Origin: Actinomycetota bacterium
GTDB lineage: Bacteria; Actinomycetota; Thermoleophilia; Gaiellales; F1-60-MAGs149
DNA: 64,000 bases
NCBI GenBank assembly: GCA_009885805.1
Contig: VFJZ01000020.1
Span: forward strand, 16,247-80,246
Reading direction: 5' to 3'
The position numbers and the translations under genes were made by a program. How positions within the stretch are numbered: the first letter of the stretch is position 1; each line of letters starts with the position of its first letter. The notes beneath the pieces were generated by a model. It searched no databases, was not told the DNA's origin, and was given only the letters and a program-made list of their open reading frames with translations. This document shows, in pieces, positions 44,683-53,838 of this stretch.

Positions 44683-45846
44683 ATGCGATACCGCGAGCGA
44701 CTCGAGGTCGAATCCACGTCGTGGGTTGAGGCGGGCGTCATCTCGGCGGAGCAGCGGACCGGCATCCTGGATCGGGTCGAGCGTGATTCGGTCGCGGGGC
44801 GGGCGGCAGTCGTGCTCGGCGCCTTCGCCGCGGCGCTCCTCGCCGGCGGCGTCTCGCTGACGGTCGCGGCGAACTGGGATGTCCTCGACCGTCTCGAACG
44901 CGTCGGGATCGCAGCGGCGCTTACGTTGCTCGTCCAGGTCGTCGGCGCGTTCGCCGCCTCCCGCGGACGTCCCCGCCTGGGCCACGCCCTCGTCACCGCG
45001 GGCGCTGCGGGCGCCACGTCGACGCTGGCCCTGATCAGCCAGCAGTACCACGTCCCGGTCTCGCTCGCGGTGCTCTTCGCCGCTGGTGCGGTCGTCGCGA
45101 TCGGAATCGCCGCGGCGATGTCGATGCAATGGCCGCTCGCCGTCGCGGCTCTCAGCATCGTGGCCGCGCTCGTCGCCGACGCAGCCACGGCCGAGGAGTC
45201 GCACCTCGGACTCTCGTCGACGGAGACCTTCGCGGCCCTGCTCGCGGTCGGTGTCGGGCTCGTCGCCTCGGCCGGTTGTCTCCGCGGGCTCCGGCTCGCC
45301 CGCTTCGCAACCCCGCTCGAGGCGATCGGGTTCCCGCTCGTCGTCGTCGCGCTCGTGCCACTCGGCCTGGAGGACTTCCTGGTGGAGATCGACGGCGATG
45401 AGGGGTTCGATCCGGGGCTCCCGATGGCGGCTGCGGTTCTCGTCGGGTTCCTGGCGTTGATCGCGGCCGGCGCGCTCGTCCTCGCCTGGCGAGCGGGCGG
45501 CGACGCCCGGATTCCGCTGGCAACCCTTGCTGCATCTGGCCTCGCGCTCGCGCTGATGCCGCTCGCCCTTCGCTTCGCGTACGACGACCCGCTTCGTGTG
45601 GCGTGGGCGTTCCGCGGTTTCGGGGCCCTCGCGGCGGCCGGGGCGGTGTGGGTGGGACTTGCCGTCCGCCGCCCGGTCGTCGTCGCTGCCGGGGTCGTGC
45701 TCGCGGCCTCGCTGCTGATCGCGCGCTACGTCGCGAATCTCGACGAGGTCGGCCTGACCGGGATCGCGTTCGTCGTCGGTGGCGTCGTTCTCGTCGCGTC
45801 GACGGTCGTCGCCGAGCGCGTCGCCTCGCGGCGGAGAAGCCCATGA
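44683..45846 (+). CDS. DUF2157 membrane protein
   Basis: Soluble helical N-terminus, then AAVVLGAFAAALLAGGVSLTVAANWDVL and multiple TMs. Confidence 0.8.
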   Translation: MRYRERLEVESTSWVEAGVISAEQRTGILDRVERDSVAGRAAVVLGAFAAALLAGGVSLTVAANWDVLDRLERVGIAAALTLLVQVVGAFAASRGRPRLGHALVTAGAAGATSTLALISQQYHVPVSLAVLFAAGAVVAIGIAAAMSMQWPLAVAALSIVAALVADAATAEESHLGLSSTETFAALLAVGVGLVASAGCLRGLRLARFATPLEAIGFPLVVVALVPLGLEDFLVEIDGDEGFDPGLPMAAAVLVGFLALIAAGALVLAWRAGGDARIPLATLAASGLALALMPLALRFAYDDPLRVAWAFRGFGALAAAGAVWVGLAVRRPVVVAAGVVLAASLLIARYVANLDEVGLTGIAFVVGGVVLVASTVVAERVASRRRSP

Positions 45847-46364
45847 GACGCCGCACGGCGATCATCGCTGTCCTCGTCGCCCAGGCGGTCGTCTTCGCCG
45901 GTCTCGTCGCCCGTGAGGAGGTCCGCCTCCGCGAGTCGCAGACGGTGCGGCTCGCGTCGGCGCCCGTCGATCCGCACGACGTGCTGCGTGGTCAGTACAT
46001 GACCCTTTCCTACGCCGACGGGGAGGTCGCGGTCGGCGGCGACGGCGATGTGTATCCGCTCGCGGGCGACGAGGTCCTCGTGGTCCTCGAGCCGCGCGGT
46101 GGCCCGGCCGAGTTGTGGGAGCCGACGCGCCTCGCCGGCGACGACGACACCGAGCTCGTACGGATCAGGGCGATCGTCGTCGAGGAAGGCGATCCCCTGT
46201 TCGTCCGCTTCCCCGACATCGAGCGCGCCTACCTGTCGAGCAGCACGCCGCCGATCCCGCCAGCGGCCGAGCCGCCGGCTGTCGTCGTCGCCGTCGCGGG
46301 CGATGGGACAGCGCGTGTGATTCGCCTGGAGGTCGTCGGGAGTCCCGGGAGCCTCTGGCCCTGA
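45843..46364 (+). CDS. GDYXXLXY-type membrane-anchored protein, partner of DUF2157
   Basis: SAPVDPHDVLRGQYMTLSYADGEV. Confidence 0.85.
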   Translation: MRRRTAIIAVLVAQAVVFAGLVAREEVRLRESQTVRLASAPVDPHDVLRGQYMTLSYADGEVAVGGDGDVYPLAGDEVLVVLEPRGGPAELWEPTRLAGDDDTELVRIRAIVVEEGDPLFVRFPDIERAYLSSSTPPIPPAAEPPAVVVAVAGDGTARVIRLEVVGSPGSLWP

Positions 46365-46417
46365 CTCGTCGGATTCCGCGCGTCCCGCGTGCGAGGCGCC
46401 GTTGCCAGTCTGGCGTC

Positions 46418-47131
46418 ATGACTGCTACCGATGATCCGAACCAGGCAACTGCCGTCGCGACCTGGGCGTCGTGGCAGCGCGGCCCTGTGCGCGCCTACAA
46501 GGGTTCTCGCGCCGACGGTGGTTCGTCACGCAAGGGTGCTCCGAAGTGCGTCTGTTGCTTCCCGAAGGCGGTGAGCGGGCAGGTCGTACCGCTCCGGTTC
46601 GGCGTGACGCTCGCGCTCTGCGACGATCACCGTGACCCGGCGTTCATCCAGAGCCGCGGCGGCCGCGACTTCCTCGCTGCGGTGAGCACGGTCTACGGCA
46701 GCCTCGGTCTGCACAGCCGCCGTTTCAGTGAGGCGTTGCGCGGGTTCGTCGAGGACGTCCGCCTGATGCTGACGCCGACGCCGCGCGCGCGACCCGGCTC
46801 GTACGCCTGGCCGCACCTGCGCACTGCCGCCGAGGAGCGCTGGGCGGCGGGCGGCACGTACCACGATGGCGAGGCGGTCGTACTCGCCCTGCATGCGCCG
46901 TTCCGCGACGCGGTGAAGCCACCGAGCCGCCAGACGGTCCGTCGCTGGTGGCGGCAGCGTCGCTGGCTGACGCCGCGACCGGCACCGCCGCCTCCACCGG
47001 TCCGGACCCCGCCCCTCAAGGATCGCCGCGTCACCACGCACCTCAACCGGCGTGAACGTCACGCCGACCTCGCCCGCCACGAGCGCCGCGGCCCCGGCAC
47101 TCCGCCAGACCCCAAGCCGCCGGCCGCCTGA
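46418..47131 (+). CDS. Hypothetical protein with CVCCF...CDDHRD cluster, HTH-like RQTVRRWWRQRRWL and Pro/Arg-rich tail
   Basis: 238-aa ORF from ATG 46418; no family recognised. Confidence 0.55.
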   Translation: MTATDDPNQATAVATWASWQRGPVRAYKGSRADGGSSRKGAPKCVCCFPKAVSGQVVPLRFGVTLALCDDHRDPAFIQSRGGRDFLAAVSTVYGSLGLHSRRFSEALRGFVEDVRLMLTPTPRARPGSYAWPHLRTAAEERWAAGGTYHDGEAVVLALHAPFRDAVKPPSRQTVRRWWRQRRWLTPRPAPPPPPVRTPPLKDRRVTTHLNRRERHADLARHERRGPGTPPDPKPPAA

Positions 47132-47356
47132 TCCAGATCAGGTCGTCCCCGGCCACACAACGGGACGACCAGACGCGGGATCTATCGATCAATTTTCAGG
47201 TCCAGCCCCGCCCGCAGACCCAGCGGGCCGCCGCAGCATGGACCGCCCTCCGGAGTGCGGCCAGGCCCGGCGCCTGCGACTGACAATTCGGCGCTGCGAT
47301 TGTGGTCGTACGGAGCCGTGACCGCCGAGTTCGACCCATCTGGGCGAGCTTGTACC

Positions 47357-47480
47357 CCCGGCCAAGTGCACGGGCCATGTCGGCCAAGTGAGCGACCACC
47401 TGGCCAAGTGCACGGGCCATGTCGGCCAAGTGAGCGACCACCTGGCCAAGTGCACGAGCCGCGTCGGCTAAATGAGGAGA
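47357..47480. repeat. 42-bp tandem repeat, about 2.9 copies
   Basis: ggccaagtgcacgggccatgtcggccaagtgagcgaccacct at 47360-47401 and 47402-47443; degenerate third copy to 47480. Confidence 0.95.
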
Positions 47481-47629
47481 TGGGTCGTCACGTTCAACCC
47501 TTGCTGCGGCGACGGTGAGCGACGCTCAGCGAGGTCCTTGGCCAGCGGCACCTTGTCGGCGCGGTCCGCCCTGCGGGAGCGCGCAACGGCGCCCGCTGAC
47601 CGTCGGATCAGCCGGCCTCACCCGGCTTC

Positions 47630-48280
47630 CTACGCAGCGGAAGGCGGCGTGTAGCCGGGGCTGTCACGGACGCCGCACAGGTCGCGCATGGCCGGCACGA
47701 GGCACGTCCAGAGGCCAGCGACGAGATCGACCGCCGCGGCGCCCTCGCCAGGCTGTGCCATTTCGCCGGCGTGGACGATCCGATTTCGGTGCGTCCACAG
47801 GCCGCCAAGCTCGTTCCAGCTGACCTTCCCACGCGGACCGATCGTCGTCCCGACGTCGACGTTGACAACCGTCAAGATCACGTGCTGCGCCAGCTTGCGG
47901 GTCGAGTCATCCGAGCCAGCGCCTCGGAACAGACGCTCTATGAGCTTGACCGCCCAGGACTCTCCGAGCAAGAGTCCGACGAAGATCGGCCTGAGCGTCA
48001 GTTCCTTGCAGATGATCTCGGCACAAGTTGCCGCCCAGACGACGGCGGCGCTGTCGCGACTCCCGTCCGCGTGCTCGCGCGCTTCCTGCCCGACACGAGG
48101 CGCTCGCCTCTCGGCATCCGGCCAGTGCCGGTGGCTCCACGCCTGGACCTTCGCGCGGAAGACGCGAGCGCGATGCTCGTCAAACAGGTCGGCGATGACA
48201 TCGGCGATCTCGCCCTCGGTCTAGACGATGGGCCCGTCATCGAGTGACTCGTCCCAGTCCCGGTCGTATTCAAGTGGCAT
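47630..48280 (-). pseudogene. HEPN-like protein gene interrupted by one in-frame TAG (48221-48223)
   Basis: MPLEYDRDWDESLDDGPIV*TEGEIADVIADLFDEHRARVFRAKVQAWSHRHWPDAE...ELGGLWTHRNRIVHAGEMAQPGEGAAAVDLVAGLWTCLVPAMRDL; RNRIVH = RX4H motif. Confidence 0.65.
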
Positions 48281-48402
48281 CGGCGGAGCAATCGTGACCG
48301 GTGCCCGCCGCTCATTCAAGCGTCGGGCGGTAGGCGGTTGACTCTCGCCAACGCACGTCCCTACGCAGACGTCACGTGGCGGGTGGGGGCGAGCCTCCCG
48401 GC

Positions 48403-48439
48403 CAAGTGCACGGCGCGCGCCGTGCACTTGAACGGTCCT
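48403..48439. repeat. Dispersed palindromic repeat, copy B (48403-48430 is a perfect 28-bp palindrome)
   Basis: caagtgcacggcgcgcgccgtgcacttg|aacggtcct. Confidence 0.95.
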
Positions 48440-48527
48440 GCATTTCCCGGTTAAACGAGTTACATGACCCGGCAGTCGCCTGCCATCGCGGAGCGATGAG
48501 CGAAACCAGCGCCGCCACGCGACACCG

Positions 48528-49517
48528 TCAGCCGCTGAGGACGCCGCGGAGGAAGCGCAACGCGTTGCCGTGCAGCAGCGCGTCGGACGCGGCAGACCCC
48601 GACGAAGCGGTGACCGCGTCACGGACCGCGGCGTACGCCGTCTCGCGGGGCGGTTCGGCGGCGTCCGCGAGCGTCGTGTCAACGCCCTGCGGTGGGCGCA
48701 GGTGCGGCGGCTCGGGCGGGCCCATCGCGTCGAAGAAGCCGACGAAGTCGGCGCCGATCGCGGGAAGCGCCGGGTCGATGGCGACGAGATGGGCGTGGTG
48801 CGCCGCCGCCGCCGCGCCGCCGCCGCCCGGCCCCAGAAATACGGGGAGCAGGTTGATGCCGACGACGCCGCCGCGTCCGGCGACGCCACGCAGGATCTCG
48901 TCGTCCAGGTTCCGGAGCGTGCCGTACACCGCCGCTGCGTTCGAGTGCGACGCGAAGACTGGCCCAGGTGCGTGCTCGATGCCGTCATGCGCACCGCGCG
49001 GGGTCAGGTGCGACAGATCGAGCGCCACTCCAGCCGCGGCCATCTCCCCGAGCAGATGCCGGCCGAGGGGCGTGATGCCGGCGCCGCGATCCTCGGTCGC
49101 GCCGTCCGCGAAGTCGTTCGCGCGGTTCCAGGTCAGGCCGATCGAGCGGATCCCGAGTCGAGCGAACAGATGGACGAGGTCAGGTTCGCGGCCGAGCGGC
49201 TCCGCACCCTCGAGTGAGAGGATGCCTGCGATCGCGCCGGCCTCCAGCGCCTCGTCGAGCCCGGCGGCAGTCGTGACGATCCGCAGCGCTCCCTCGGACT
49301 CGTCCTGCTCGCGGTAGGCCGCGTCGATCAGACGCAGCGCATGCCGGAGCGCGAGATCCGGCAGGTACGCCGTCGGCGCGTAGACGGCGAGCATCTGGAC
49401 GCGAATGCCGGCAGCAGCGAGCGCCGGCAGGTGCCGCTGGCGGAAGACGTCGCGCTCGCCACCGAACCGTCGCTCCGCGATGTCGAGCAGCAGGTCGGAG
49501 TGGAGGTCGGCGATCAC
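48528..49517 (-). CDS. Membrane dipeptidase (peptidase M19)
   Basis: VIADLHSDLLLDIAERR...LSLEGAEPLG...IRSIGLTWNRANDFADG...LDLSHLT...PVFASHSNAAAVYG. Confidence 0.93.
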   Translation of the reverse strand: MIADLHSDLLLDIAERRFGGERDVFRQRHLPALAAAGIRVQMLAVYAPTAYLPDLALRHALRLIDAAYREQDESEGALRIVTTAAGLDEALEAGAIAGILSLEGAEPLGREPDLVHLFARLGIRSIGLTWNRANDFADGATEDRGAGITPLGRHLLGEMAAAGVALDLSHLTPRGAHDGIEHAPGPVFASHSNAAAVYGTLRNLDDEILRGVAGRGGVVGINLLPVFLGPGGGGAAAAAHHAHLVAIDPALPAIGADFVGFFDAMGPPEPPHLRPPQGVDTTLADAAEPPRETAYAAVRDAVTASSGSAASDALLHGNALRFLRGVLSG

Positions 49518-49927
49518 CGACGGTCGCCGAGCAAGGCCGCGACGCCGCCGACGACGAGCAGCACCAGGCCGCCGAAGACGATGATCGCGACCACGGTGGT
49601 GAAGACGACGAGGAGGACGGATCCGATTGCGATCAGCGCCTGTGCGAACGCGACGATCCACGACAGCTGCCGCAGCGTGTACGAGCCCAGACGCGGCGTG
49701 ATCAGAAAGTGGACGGCGACGGCGGCCGCCGCGATCCCGAGCAGCAGCAGTTTCGAGACGTGGAACGCCCACAACACCGCCTCCGCGATGGCAAGAGCGC
49801 CCGCCAGCCGCAGGCGGTACCGACGCAACCAGGCTCCCGGGCCGGTCGTCGGCGCCGGTCCTCGCTGGCCGATCCCGACGATGCGGACGTCGGCCGGGTC
49901 AACCTCGATGCGCTTCACAGCGAGCAC
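49514..49927 (-). CDS. Hypothetical membrane protein
   Basis: Hydrophobic segments; overlaps neighbours in operon. Confidence 0.65.
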   Translation of the reverse strand: MLAVKRIEVDPADVRIVGIGQRGPAPTTGPGAWLRRYRLRLAGALAIAEAVLWAFHVSKLLLLGIAAAAVAVHFLITPRLGSYTLRQLSWIVAFAQALIAIGSVLLVVFTTVVAIIVFGGLVLLVVGGVAALLGDRR

Positions 49928-50736
49928 AGGGTAGCCGCTCGCGACCAGGTCGCTCCTTCGAGATCGACGAGCGCCGCGCCTGCGTCCGCCAGCGTCGTGA
50001 AGAGACCGAAGACCGCCGATCCGGAGCCCGAGACCGCCGCCGCGAGCGCGCCGCGCGCGACGAGCGCCTCACGGATCACGCGGCAGCCGGGCTCGAGCCT
50101 CTCGGCCGTCGGCCCGAGGTCGTTCTCGACCAGCGCCGCGAGTTCGTCGAAGGTCGCCGGGCCGGCCAGCTCATGCCCAAGTGCACGGGACGGTCGGTAC
50201 AACTGATACACGTCCCTCGTCGCGAGCGGCCGGCCCGGATGGGCGATTGCAAGGGCCGCGGCCGGCAGCGGTGGCACCGGCTCGACGATCTCCCCGCGCC
50301 CGCGGACAACCGCGACTGGCGCCCCGAGGAAGAACGACACGTCGGAGCCGATCGTCGCGCCCAGCGCCATCAAGCTCTCGCCGTCGAGCGGCTCGCCGCA
50401 GAGGCGGTTCGCGGCGCGGAGCGCGGCAGCGGCGTCCGATGAGCCGCCGCCGAGCCCGGCGCCGACCGGGATCTCCTTGTGGATGGTCACGTGGAACCCG
50501 CCGCCGCACCCCGTCGCGTCGGAGAAGGCCACCAGCGCGCGCGTGACGAGGGTGTCGCCCTCCGGCAGCGCCGGGCAGCGGACGACGGTGCGCTCAGCGC
50601 GGCGCACGGACAACCGGTCGGCGAGATCGATGCGCGCCATCAGCGACACGATCTCGTGATAACCGTCCGGTCGCCGCGCGCCGACCCGCAGGACGAGGTT
50701 CACCTTCGCGGCCGCCTGTTCGAGCACGGCGTCCAT
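49915..50736 (-). CDS. ispE: 4-diphosphocytidyl-2-C-methyl-D-erythritol kinase
   Basis: AAAKVNLVLRVGARRPDGYHEIVSLM...IPVGAGLGGGSSDAAAALRAAN...VSGSGSAVFGLF. Confidence 0.95.
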   Translation of the reverse strand: MDAVLEQAAAKVNLVLRVGARRPDGYHEIVSLMARIDLADRLSVRRAERTVVRCPALPEGDTLVTRALVAFSDATGCGGGFHVTIHKEIPVGAGLGGGSSDAAAALRAANRLCGEPLDGESLMALGATIGSDVSFFLGAPVAVVRGRGEIVEPVPPLPAAALAIAHPGRPLATRDVYQLYRPSRALGHELAGPATFDELAALVENDLGPTAERLEPGCRVIREALVARGALAAAVSGSGSAVFGLFTTLADAGAALVDLEGATWSRAATLCSL

Positions 50737-51575
50737 CAGCGGCCCGGTCGGAGCGCGGCTTCAAGCTCGATGAAGGTCGCAGGCGCGAGCGCCTCCGCCC
50801 GGGTGCGCAGATCGAGCCCGAGACCGGTGATCGCCTTTTCGGCCGCCCCCCGGTCGGCGAGTCCAGAGAGCACCAGCGCGTTCACGAGCGTCTTGCGGCG
50901 ATGGCCGAACGCGGCGTGGACGACCTGCACGACCGCCGGCCAGCGCGGCGCGAGTGCGTCCCAGCCGGCCGAGCGCCGGAACCCGAGGAGGACTGAATCG
51001 ACGTTCGGCGGCGGTGCGAACACCGTCCGCGAGACGCGGTGGGTCCCGGTCCGCGTGCACGCCAACTGCACCAGTACCGACACGCCGCCATAGGCCGGCG
51101 TCGACTGTGCGGCGAAGAACCGTTCACCCGCCTCTCGCTGCACCATCACGGCCCACCGCGTTACGGTCGGCAGCGAGCCGAGCGACTCGGCGACGAGCGA
51201 TGTTGCGACGTGGTACGGCAGGTTCGAGACGAACGCGGTCGGCACCGGATCCAGCGCGGAGGCGTCGAGCGTCATCGCGTCCGCCCAGTGCAGCGTGACG
51301 TCGGTGCGATCGCCCAGCGTCGCGGTCAGTGCCGGTTCCAGTCGCCGGTCGATCTCGACCGCGTGAACATGGCGGCAGCTGTCGGCGAGGGGTGCGGTCA
51401 GGACGCCCAGGCCGGGCCCGACCTCGAGCACGACGTCGTCCGGCGTCAGCTGCGCGAGCCTCAGCGCGACACGTACGAGGTTGTCATCGATCAGGAAGTG
51501 CTGGCCGAGGCGGGTGTCCGGCACCACGCCGAGTTCGGCCAGCCTGGCGAGGGTGATCTGACGCGGCGCGGTCAC
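50736..51575 (-). CDS. rsmA: 16S rRNA (adenine(1518)-N6/adenine(1519)-N6)-dimethyltransferase
   Basis: LGQHFLIDDNLVRVALRLAQLTPDDVVLEVGPGLGVLTAPLAD...FVSNLPYHVATSLV. Confidence 0.95.
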   Translation of the reverse strand: MTAPRQITLARLAELGVVPDTRLGQHFLIDDNLVRVALRLAQLTPDDVVLEVGPGLGVLTAPLADSCRHVHAVEIDRRLEPALTATLGDRTDVTLHWADAMTLDASALDPVPTAFVSNLPYHVATSLVAESLGSLPTVTRWAVMVQREAGERFFAAQSTPAYGGVSVLVQLACTRTGTHRVSRTVFAPPPNVDSVLLGFRRSAGWDALAPRWPAVVQVVHAAFGHRRKTLVNALVLSGLADRGAAEKAITGLGLDLRTRAEALAPATFIELEAALRPGR

Positions 51576-52321
51576 CCGAGGCAGAAGGCTCGGGTCGCGT
51601 TCGCGTCGACCAGTTCCCCGAGCGTCTCGGGCGTCGTGGAGCGCAGCGCGGCGACCATCCGCAGCGTCTCCATCACGTACGCCGGCTCGTTCGGCCGCCC
51701 GCGATGCGGGACGGGGGAGAGGTACGGCGCGTCGGTCTCCAGGAGCAGGAGGTCGTCAGGAACCTGCCGGGCTGCATCCTGCAGCGCCGTTGCGCTCGGA
51801 TAGGTGACGTTGCCCGCGAACGAGCAGTACCAGCCGCGCGCGACGACGTCGGCGAGGCGGCTCGTCGCCGCGAAGCAGTGCATGACGACCGTCGGCGGAG
51901 CCTCCTCGGCGAGGATGGCGAGGCAATCGTCCTCGGCCTCACGGCAGTGGATGACGACCGGCAGCGCGAGTTCGCGAGCGAGCGCGAGTTGGCCGCGGAA
52001 CGCTGTGACCTGAGCGGCCCGCGGCGCGCGATCGCGAAACCAGTCGAGGCCCGTCTCCCCGATTGCGACGCACCGAGGGTGCGCCGAGCGGCGGCGGATC
52101 TCAGCCGCCAGCGCGTCGGACCAGTCGGCCGCCTCGTGGGGATGCAGCCCGGCGGTCATGTAGACGCCGTCGAAGGCGTCGGCGACCGCGGCCGCGGCCG
52201 CCATCTCGGTCGCCGACGACCCGATCGTGACGAAACGGTCGACCCCGGCCGTGCGGGCGCGCGCGATCACCACTGCCGGCTCGTCGCGGCAGCTCGTGAC
52301 GTGGGTGTGCGTGTCGATCAA
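51572..52321 (-). CDS. tatD: TatD family DNase (TTG start)
   Basis: LIDTHTHVTS...TAGLHPHEAADW...AIGETGLDWF...LPVVIHCREAEDD...LLETDAPYLSPVPHRGRPNEP. Confidence 0.94.
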   Translation of the reverse strand: MIDTHTHVTSCRDEPAVVIARARTAGVDRFVTIGSSATEMAAAAAVADAFDGVYMTAGLHPHEAADWSDALAAEIRRRSAHPRCVAIGETGLDWFRDRAPRAAQVTAFRGQLALARELALPVVIHCREAEDDCLAILAEEAPPTVVMHCFAATSRLADVVARGWYCSFAGNVTYPSATALQDAARQVPDDLLLLETDAPYLSPVPHRGRPNEPAYVMETLRMVAALRSTTPETLGELVDANATRAFCLG

Positions 52322-53838
52322 GCTGGCGGCGCGTCGATGCGCGGAAACAACGGCCCGTCGAGCCGGGACGCGGCGCCTACCGGGAGCCTTCCCGGCGCGA
52401 TCTCCTCCCAACCGCTGGCCGTCTCGGCGCCGACGGCGATCAGGATGCTCCTCGCCGCGTCCGGGATGAATGCTGCCAGCAGAACGGCGATGACCCGCAG
52501 CCCGTCGAGGAGGGTGTAGAGGGCGACGTCGAGTTCGGCGGCGGCCGCCGGGTCCTTCGCCAGTTTCCACGGCGCGCGTTCCTCGACGAAGCGGTTGAGC
52601 GCCCGCACCGCCTCCCACGTCGCCTCGAGCGCCTCGGTCAGCTCGAACCGGTCGAGGTGGTCTGCCACCCGCGCGCCGACCGCGACCAGGAGGTCGCGGA
52701 CGGCAGCGTCGGGTGCGGCCGCCGGCGCCGCCCCGCTGCGATAGCGGCCGACCATCGCCACCGTCCGCGAGACGAGGTTGCCGAGGTCATTCGCGAGCTC
52801 GTGGTTGTAGCGATCATGCACCCGCTCGTACGAGACGTCGCCGTCGCTGCCGAAGCGCACGTCTTTCAGGACGTAGAAGCGCAGTGCGTCGAGCCCGTAC
52901 GTGTTGATGACGAGGAACGGATCGAGGACGTTCCCGACCGACTTCGACATCTTCGCGTCGCGCACCGTCAGATAGCCGTGGATCAGGAGCTGCTCGGGCA
53001 CGGCGTAGCCGGCGCTCATCAGCATCGCGGGCCAGATGACGGCGTGGAACTTGAGGATGTCCTTCGCCAGCACCTGCCAGCGCGGCGGCCAGTGCTGCGC
53101 GGTGAGATCCTCGCCAGGCCGAGCATAGGTCAGCGCCGAGGCGTAGTTGATGAGCGCGTCGATCCAGACGTAGATCACCTGGTCGGGATCCCACGGCACC
53201 GGCACGCCCCACTCGATCGAGCTTCGCGACAACGAGATGTCCTGCAGGCCGCCGTCGATGAATGCCAGCGCCTCGTTGTAGCGGGTGCGCGGCAGGACGT
53301 AGTCCGGACGCTCGGCGTACAGCGCCCGCAGCCGTTCGCCGTAGGCGCTGAGGCGGAAGAACCAGTTGCGCTCCTCGAGCCACTCGGGGCGTGTGCCGTG
53401 CTGCGGGCACAGTCCGTCGTTCAGGTCATCCTCGGTGTAGAACGCCTCGCAGCCTGTGCAGTAGAGACCGGCGTAGAGCGCCTCGTAGACGTCGCCGGCC
53501 GCCTTCATCCGCTCGACGAAGCGCTGCACGAAAACCTCGTGCTCGGGGTCGGACGTGCGGATGAAGAAGTCGTTCGTTGCGTGCAGGTCGGCGGCGAGTG
53601 AGCGGAAGACGCCCGCGATCAGGTCGCAGAACTCCTTCGGGGAGAGGCCTGCCGCTGCCGCACTGCGGGCGACCTTCGAGCCGTGCTCGTCGGTGCCGGT
53701 GAGAAAGAAGACGTCCTCGCCGCGCTGGCGACGGTGCCGCGCCCAGACGTCGGCCGCGATCGTCGTGTACGCGTGGCCCAGGTGCGGGTTCGCGTTGACG
53801 TAGTAGATCGGCGTCGTGACGTAGGAACTCACCGGCAC
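52318..53838 (-). CDS. metG: Methionyl-tRNA synthetase
   Basis: YVTTPIYYVNANPHLGHAYTTIAADVWAR...FLTGTDEHGSKVARSA...KMSKSVGNVLDP. Confidence 0.97.
   Translation of the reverse strand: MPVSSYVTTPIYYVNANPHLGHAYTTIAADVWARHRRQRGEDVFFLTGTDEHGSKVARSAAAAGLSPKEFCDLIAGVFRSLAADLHATNDFFIRTSDPEHEVFVQRFVERMKAAGDVYEALYAGLYCTGCEAFYTEDDLNDGLCPQHGTRPEWLEERNWFFRLSAYGERLRALYAERPDYVLPRTRYNEALAFIDGGLQDISLSRSSIEWGVPVPWDPDQVIYVWIDALINYASALTYARPGEDLTAQHWPPRWQVLAKDILKFHAVIWPAMLMSAGYAVPEQLLIHGYLTVRDAKMSKSVGNVLDPFLVINTYGLDALRFYVLKDVRFGSDGDVSYERVHDRYNHELANDLGNLVSRTVAMVGRYRSGAAPAAAPDAAVRDLLVAVGARVADHLDRFELTEALEATWEAVRALNRFVEERAPWKLAKDPAAAAELDVALYTLLDGLRVIAVLLAAFIPDAARSILIAVGAETASGWEEIAPGRLPVGAASRLDGPLFPRIDAPPA

Noticed and set aside
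47360-47480. CRISPR array
   Set aside because: The units are contiguous tandem repeats without unique spacers; no cas genes seen in the window.
47771-48247. 158-aa plus-strand ORF across the HEPN-like region
   Set aside because: The antisense frame has the recognisable HEPN-like protein; no domain seen here.
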